From contig DAOUVM010000004.1 of NCBI GenBank assembly GCA_030667645.1, positions 1-25,818 on the forward strand: 25,818 nt of DNA. Reading direction: 5' to 3'. The notes under the pieces are model-generated. The model did not search any database and was not told the origin of the DNA. It was given only the letters and a program-made list of their open reading frames with translations. Within the stretch, counting starts at the first letter, position 1. Every line of letters starts with the position of its first letter. This DNA is from Ardenticatenales bacterium (GTDB lineage Bacteria; Chloroflexota; Anaerolineae; Promineifilales; UBA4811). Both the position numbers and the translations under genes were made by a program. Shown here piece after piece: positions 23,249 to 25,818 of this stretch.

Positions 23249-24849
23249 CAGCGAGTCGTTTTCCATCGCGGCAGCACCTGATCTTACTGCTTGTCTTGGG
23301 GTCCACTCTCCAGTTGATCCTGGCTTGGCCCATCGACCAGCCGGGCACCATGGACTCCCACTACTACTACGCCAGCGGCCGGAGCCTGCTTCAGAACCGC
23401 GCCTTTATCGAGCCCTACATCTGGAACTACCTCGACGACCCGGCCGGCCTGCCCGCGCCCAGCCACCTCTACTGGATGCCCCTGCCCTCCATGCTGGTAG
23501 CGGCGGCCCAATGGATCCTTGGCTCCTCATTCAAGGCCGCCCAGATTCCCTTTCTTCTGCTCGCGGCCGGACTGCCCCTCATCAGCTACGCAACCAGTTG
23601 GACCCTGTCCCACAACCGGCGGCACGCGCTGGTGGCGGGGCTGCTCACGGTCTTTAGCGGCTTTTACCTGCCGTACTGGACCATCCCGGAAACCTTTGCC
23701 CCCTATGCCGTTCTGGGCGGTCTGGCCCTGTACGCCATGGGGCGCTGCGCGCAAAACCCGGGCGGCCGCTGGTGGCCCCTGGCGATCGGATTGTTGGCCG
23801 GATTGGGTCATCTGTGCCGAGCCGACGGAGTGTTGTTGCTCCTGGTAGGCATACTCTTCACGGCCGCCACTCGTTCCTCTGCCAGACCCCGAACTCGCCC
23901 ATCTCCGGTTCTCTTGCTGCTCGCCGGCTATCTGCTGGTCATGACCCCCTGGTTCTTCCGCAACTGGCTGATCATCGGCGCGCCACTATCATCGGCCGGG
24001 ACCAAGACCGTCTTCCTGCGCAGCTATGACGAGTTATTCAGCTATGGCACGCCATTGACCCTGCAACGCTACCTCGCCTGGGGCTGGGGAAACATCCTGC
24101 TCTCCAAGCTGGCGGCCGGGTGGGATAACCTGCAAACCTTTGTTGCGGTCAACAACCTGATCTTCCTGACCCCGCTCTGCTTGATCGGAGCCTGGCAACT
24201 GCGCCAGCGGCGGTTCCTCTGGCCATCGCTGGCCTTTGGCGTCATGCTCTACGGCGCCATGACCTTGATATTCACCTTCCCCGGCGCGCGGGGCGGCGTG
24301 TTCCACTCTAGCGCGGCGCTGCTGCCGGCAATCTTTGCCGTCTCGATGGTGGGGCTGGATGCGGCCGTAGAGTGGGCAGCCAGTCGGCGCCCGCAATGGA
24401 ACCGGCAGGCGGCACAGCGCTTTTTCAGTGTGGGCGTGGTCCTGCTGGCGGCCGGCATGAGCGTTTTCATCTATCATAGCAAAGTGGTGGGCAGCGGCAC
24501 GTGGGCTGACCCCGCCTGGAACCATACCGATGCGGCCATGATAGAGGTTGGAGACTGGCTGCAAGCGCAGGAAGTAGGCGAACCGGTGGTAATGGTGGGA
24601 AACCCGCCCGCCTTTCACTATCACACCGGCCTCCAGGCAATCGTCATACCCAACGAGGGCGTGGAGAGAACGCTGCAAGCCGCCCGGCGCTACGGAGCCG
24701 GCTACCTGGTGCTGGATCAGAACCGGCCGGAACCTTTGGCCGCGCTTCACGCGAGGAAAGAGAACCATCCAGCTTTGCACAGTGTGTGGGATGCAGAGAT
24801 GGGTGGGCCACTGGGATCGGTGGTGTTTCAAATCCTGGATGAACCATGA
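23236..24849 (+). CDS. GT39-like polytopic membrane glycosyltransferase (MDxxYYY type)
   Basis: The 537-residue protein has about 11-12 helices. After the first helix comes QPGTMDSHYYYASGRSLLQ with Asp40, then FIEPYIWNYLDDP and PSHLYWMPLPSMLVA, a signature of a GT39-related group common in Chloroflexota. The middle has HLCRADGVLLLLVG and TPWFFRNWLIIGAPL, and the C-terminal ectodomain runs from about 425. The start is ambiguous: the ATG at 23236 overlaps the previous gene by 13 bases, whereas the ATG at 23245 gives the 4-base ATGA overlap seen elsewhere in this cluster. Neither has a ribosome site, consistent with translational coupling. Its stop again overlaps an ATG (24846), but no recognisable gene follows. 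Confidence 0.83.
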   Translation: MRSMTASRFPSRQHLILLLVLGSTLQLILAWPIDQPGTMDSHYYYASGRSLLQNRAFIEPYIWNYLDDPAGLPAPSHLYWMPLPSMLVAAAQWILGSSFKAAQIPFLLLAAGLPLISYATSWTLSHNRRHALVAGLLTVFSGFYLPYWTIPETFAPYAVLGGLALYAMGRCAQNPGGRWWPLAIGLLAGLGHLCRADGVLLLLVGILFTAATRSSARPRTRPSPVLLLLAGYLLVMTPWFFRNWLIIGAPLSSAGTKTVFLRSYDELFSYGTPLTLQRYLAWGWGNILLSKLAAGWDNLQTFVAVNNLIFLTPLCLIGAWQLRQRRFLWPSLAFGVMLYGAMTLIFTFPGARGGVFHSSAALLPAIFAVSMVGLDAAVEWAASRRPQWNRQAAQRFFSVGVVLLAAGMSVFIYHSKVVGSGTWADPAWNHTDAAMIEVGDWLQAQEVGEPVVMVGNPPAFHYHTGLQAIVIPNEGVERTLQAARRYGAGYLVLDQNRPEPLAALHARKENHPALHSVWDAEMGGPLGSVVFQILDEP

Positions 24850-25422
24850 GTCTCGAATGGATCGACTCGTGCGGCTGGGGACCCACTCGGCTGGCACGGG
24901 CCCCAGTCGCGCCGATCTTTTGTGTGCGTATCCTAGCGCCAGCGCCACTCACAGCAGCGAGACGAAGCCTGTGGGGGCGCCCGCGGCAGCTGGTTGGGCC
25001 AGCAACAGTGGCCGCTTGGTGTGCGATGGTCAATGATCCGCCAGCCGCCCAGGTCAACCGTCCCGGCAAGATGCAGTTGTCATTGATCCGAATGTCGGCC
25101 GGCCGCGCCCCGTCGACGACTGTGGCCTTGCCACAAAGCTCTGCTGGAGGCAGGCAGAGCACTGGCCGTCAGACAGCGGGCCCCGCGCAGCCAGGGTGCG
25201 TCGCATGACCTCAGGCTGCTATCCCACGGATGGCGGCAGACTGTCTTGTGCCCCCCTTTCCGCGACACCGGTGATTTGTCAACAGCAAGGGCGACTTGTC
25301 CTCTCCGGAGAAGCGCAGATGCCGCTGTTTCAGGGACCGGCTGATCGACCCGACTTGTACTCCAGTGCAGTCCTGACGACGTCCTGCCTGAGACCCAGGG
25401 GTTTCTACCCCAAGTCCAGACA
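24850..25422. other. Stretch without a recognised gene, possibly containing decayed coding DNA
   Basis: A 120-codon frame starts in ATGA overlap with the upstream stop (24846) but is Ala/Arg/Pro-rich and not membrane-like. Near 25270-25350 a frame reads VICQQQGRLVLSGEAQM and PLFQGPADRPDLY; the DNA loosely resembles the QQGD block of the GT87 relic at 17851, so a further scrap of that family is possible but not established. No terminator or strong promoter is visible. Confidence 0.35.
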
Positions 25423-25818
25423 ATGAGACAATCTTCCGTCAAAACAGACACCCCTTTCAGGGAGCAGCATTCAATAACCGTGCACGTACTCCTGTATCCC
25501 ACTATTCTCGCTGTCGCGCTTGGGCTTGCACGCTGCACATTCGTTGTGATTACACCCCTGCGTTCTCTTGCTATGTCCCCGTGGTTGATTGATGACAGCT
25601 TCATATTCATGCGAATTGCCCGCAATCTCGCTCTCGGGCGCGGCTATTCCTTTGACGGCACGAACCCAACTAGTGGTGCCCCTCCGCTATGGACATTGCT
25701 CACATCGCTAGGCCACATCTTTCTACATCCAGAAGCGGCCGCCAAAGCGACCATCATAGCGTCGCTAGTGTTTGGCACAGCTTCCACCATTCTCGTATTC
25801 AGCTTGGCATACCGGTTC
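25423..25818 (+). CDS. N-terminal part of a DD-motif polytopic glycosyltransferase-like protein (runs off the window)
   Basis: An open frame of 132 codons starts at the ATG at 25423 and reaches the window edge without a stop. After a first helix (about 22-46) it shows SPWLIDDSFIFMRIARNLAL with Asp57-Asp58, then GRGYSFDGTNPTSGAPPLWT. This is the same arrangement as DDAYITYRYARNLAAGLG and TTTPLYTLL in the gene at 18273, so the two are members of one GT-C family. A second hydrophobic segment begins near residue 103 and runs to the end. There is no clear ribosome site; the bases before the ATG (AGACA) are the same as those before the 18273 gene. Two sampled lines have 50-55% GC, also below the surroundings. 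Confidence 0.75.
   Translation, partial: MRQSSVKTDTPFREQHSITVHVLLYPTILAVALGLARCTFVVITPLRSLAMSPWLIDDSFIFMRIARNLALGRGYSFDGTNPTSGAPPLWTLLTSLGHIFLHPEAAAKATIIASLVFGTASTILVFSLAYRF

Noticed and set aside
1..25818. CRISPR array, IS element, tRNA, rRNA or defence system
   Set aside because: I saw no regularly spaced repeats, no transposase motifs with terminal inverted repeats, no cloverleaf-like sequence and no nuclease or toxin motifs.

Overview
The window comes from a high-GC bacterium, and the gene content suggests an uncultured member of the Chloroflexota (Anaerolineae or a relative). The grounds are a membrane-anchored double-LysM protein with long Thr-Pro linkers, many large GT39/GT87-type membrane proteins of the kind that lineage carries, and a roughly 60-63% GC background rich in GGCCGG/CCGGCC. 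This is inference from protein style; there is no rRNA or other phylogenetic marker here.

Region 1 (1-4533) is ordinary. It holds a possible C-terminal tail of an upstream gene, a small helical protein of unknown function, an HD-domain hydrolase, a secreted 3D (double-psi beta-barrel) protein convergent with the HD gene and sharing a CTAG stop, a LysM cell-wall protein with a clear extended -10 promoter, a convergent tatA with its own extended -10 promoter, and thpR (RNA 2',3'-cyclic phosphodiesterase).

Region 2 (4640-25818) is about 21 kb made almost entirely of GT-C-type polytopic membrane proteins, which use polyprenyl-phosphate sugars on the outer face of the membrane, and their wreckage. 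Intact or partial members: GT39-like at 4640, 8199-9821(-), 11242, 21767 and 23236; GT-C-like at 6322; GT87-like at 9939 and 20087; a pair of short (about 290 aa) GT87-like paralogues at 13407 and 15413-16279(-); and a pair of a third type with an N-terminal DD motif at 18273 and at the window edge (25423). Between them lie relics: a GT39 C-terminal scrap (about 7895-8165), a frameshifted GT39 body with TGG changed to TGA (about 14699-15410), and GT87 scraps (about 17780-18241). No cytosolic glycosyltransferase, flippase, polymerase or nucleotide-sugar gene is visible.

The most interesting reading is a birth-and-death array of extracytoplasmic glycosyltransferases. A near-identical promoter-like unit (TTGAYG, 17 bp, TATGAT) sits upstream of two decayed loci, one member has clearly foreign base composition (18273-19730), and two divergent genes appear to share one overlapping symmetric -10 element (9930-9937). 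Translational coupling by ATGA overlaps links several of the intact genes. I did not find a defence system, CRISPR array, IS element, rRNA or tRNA.
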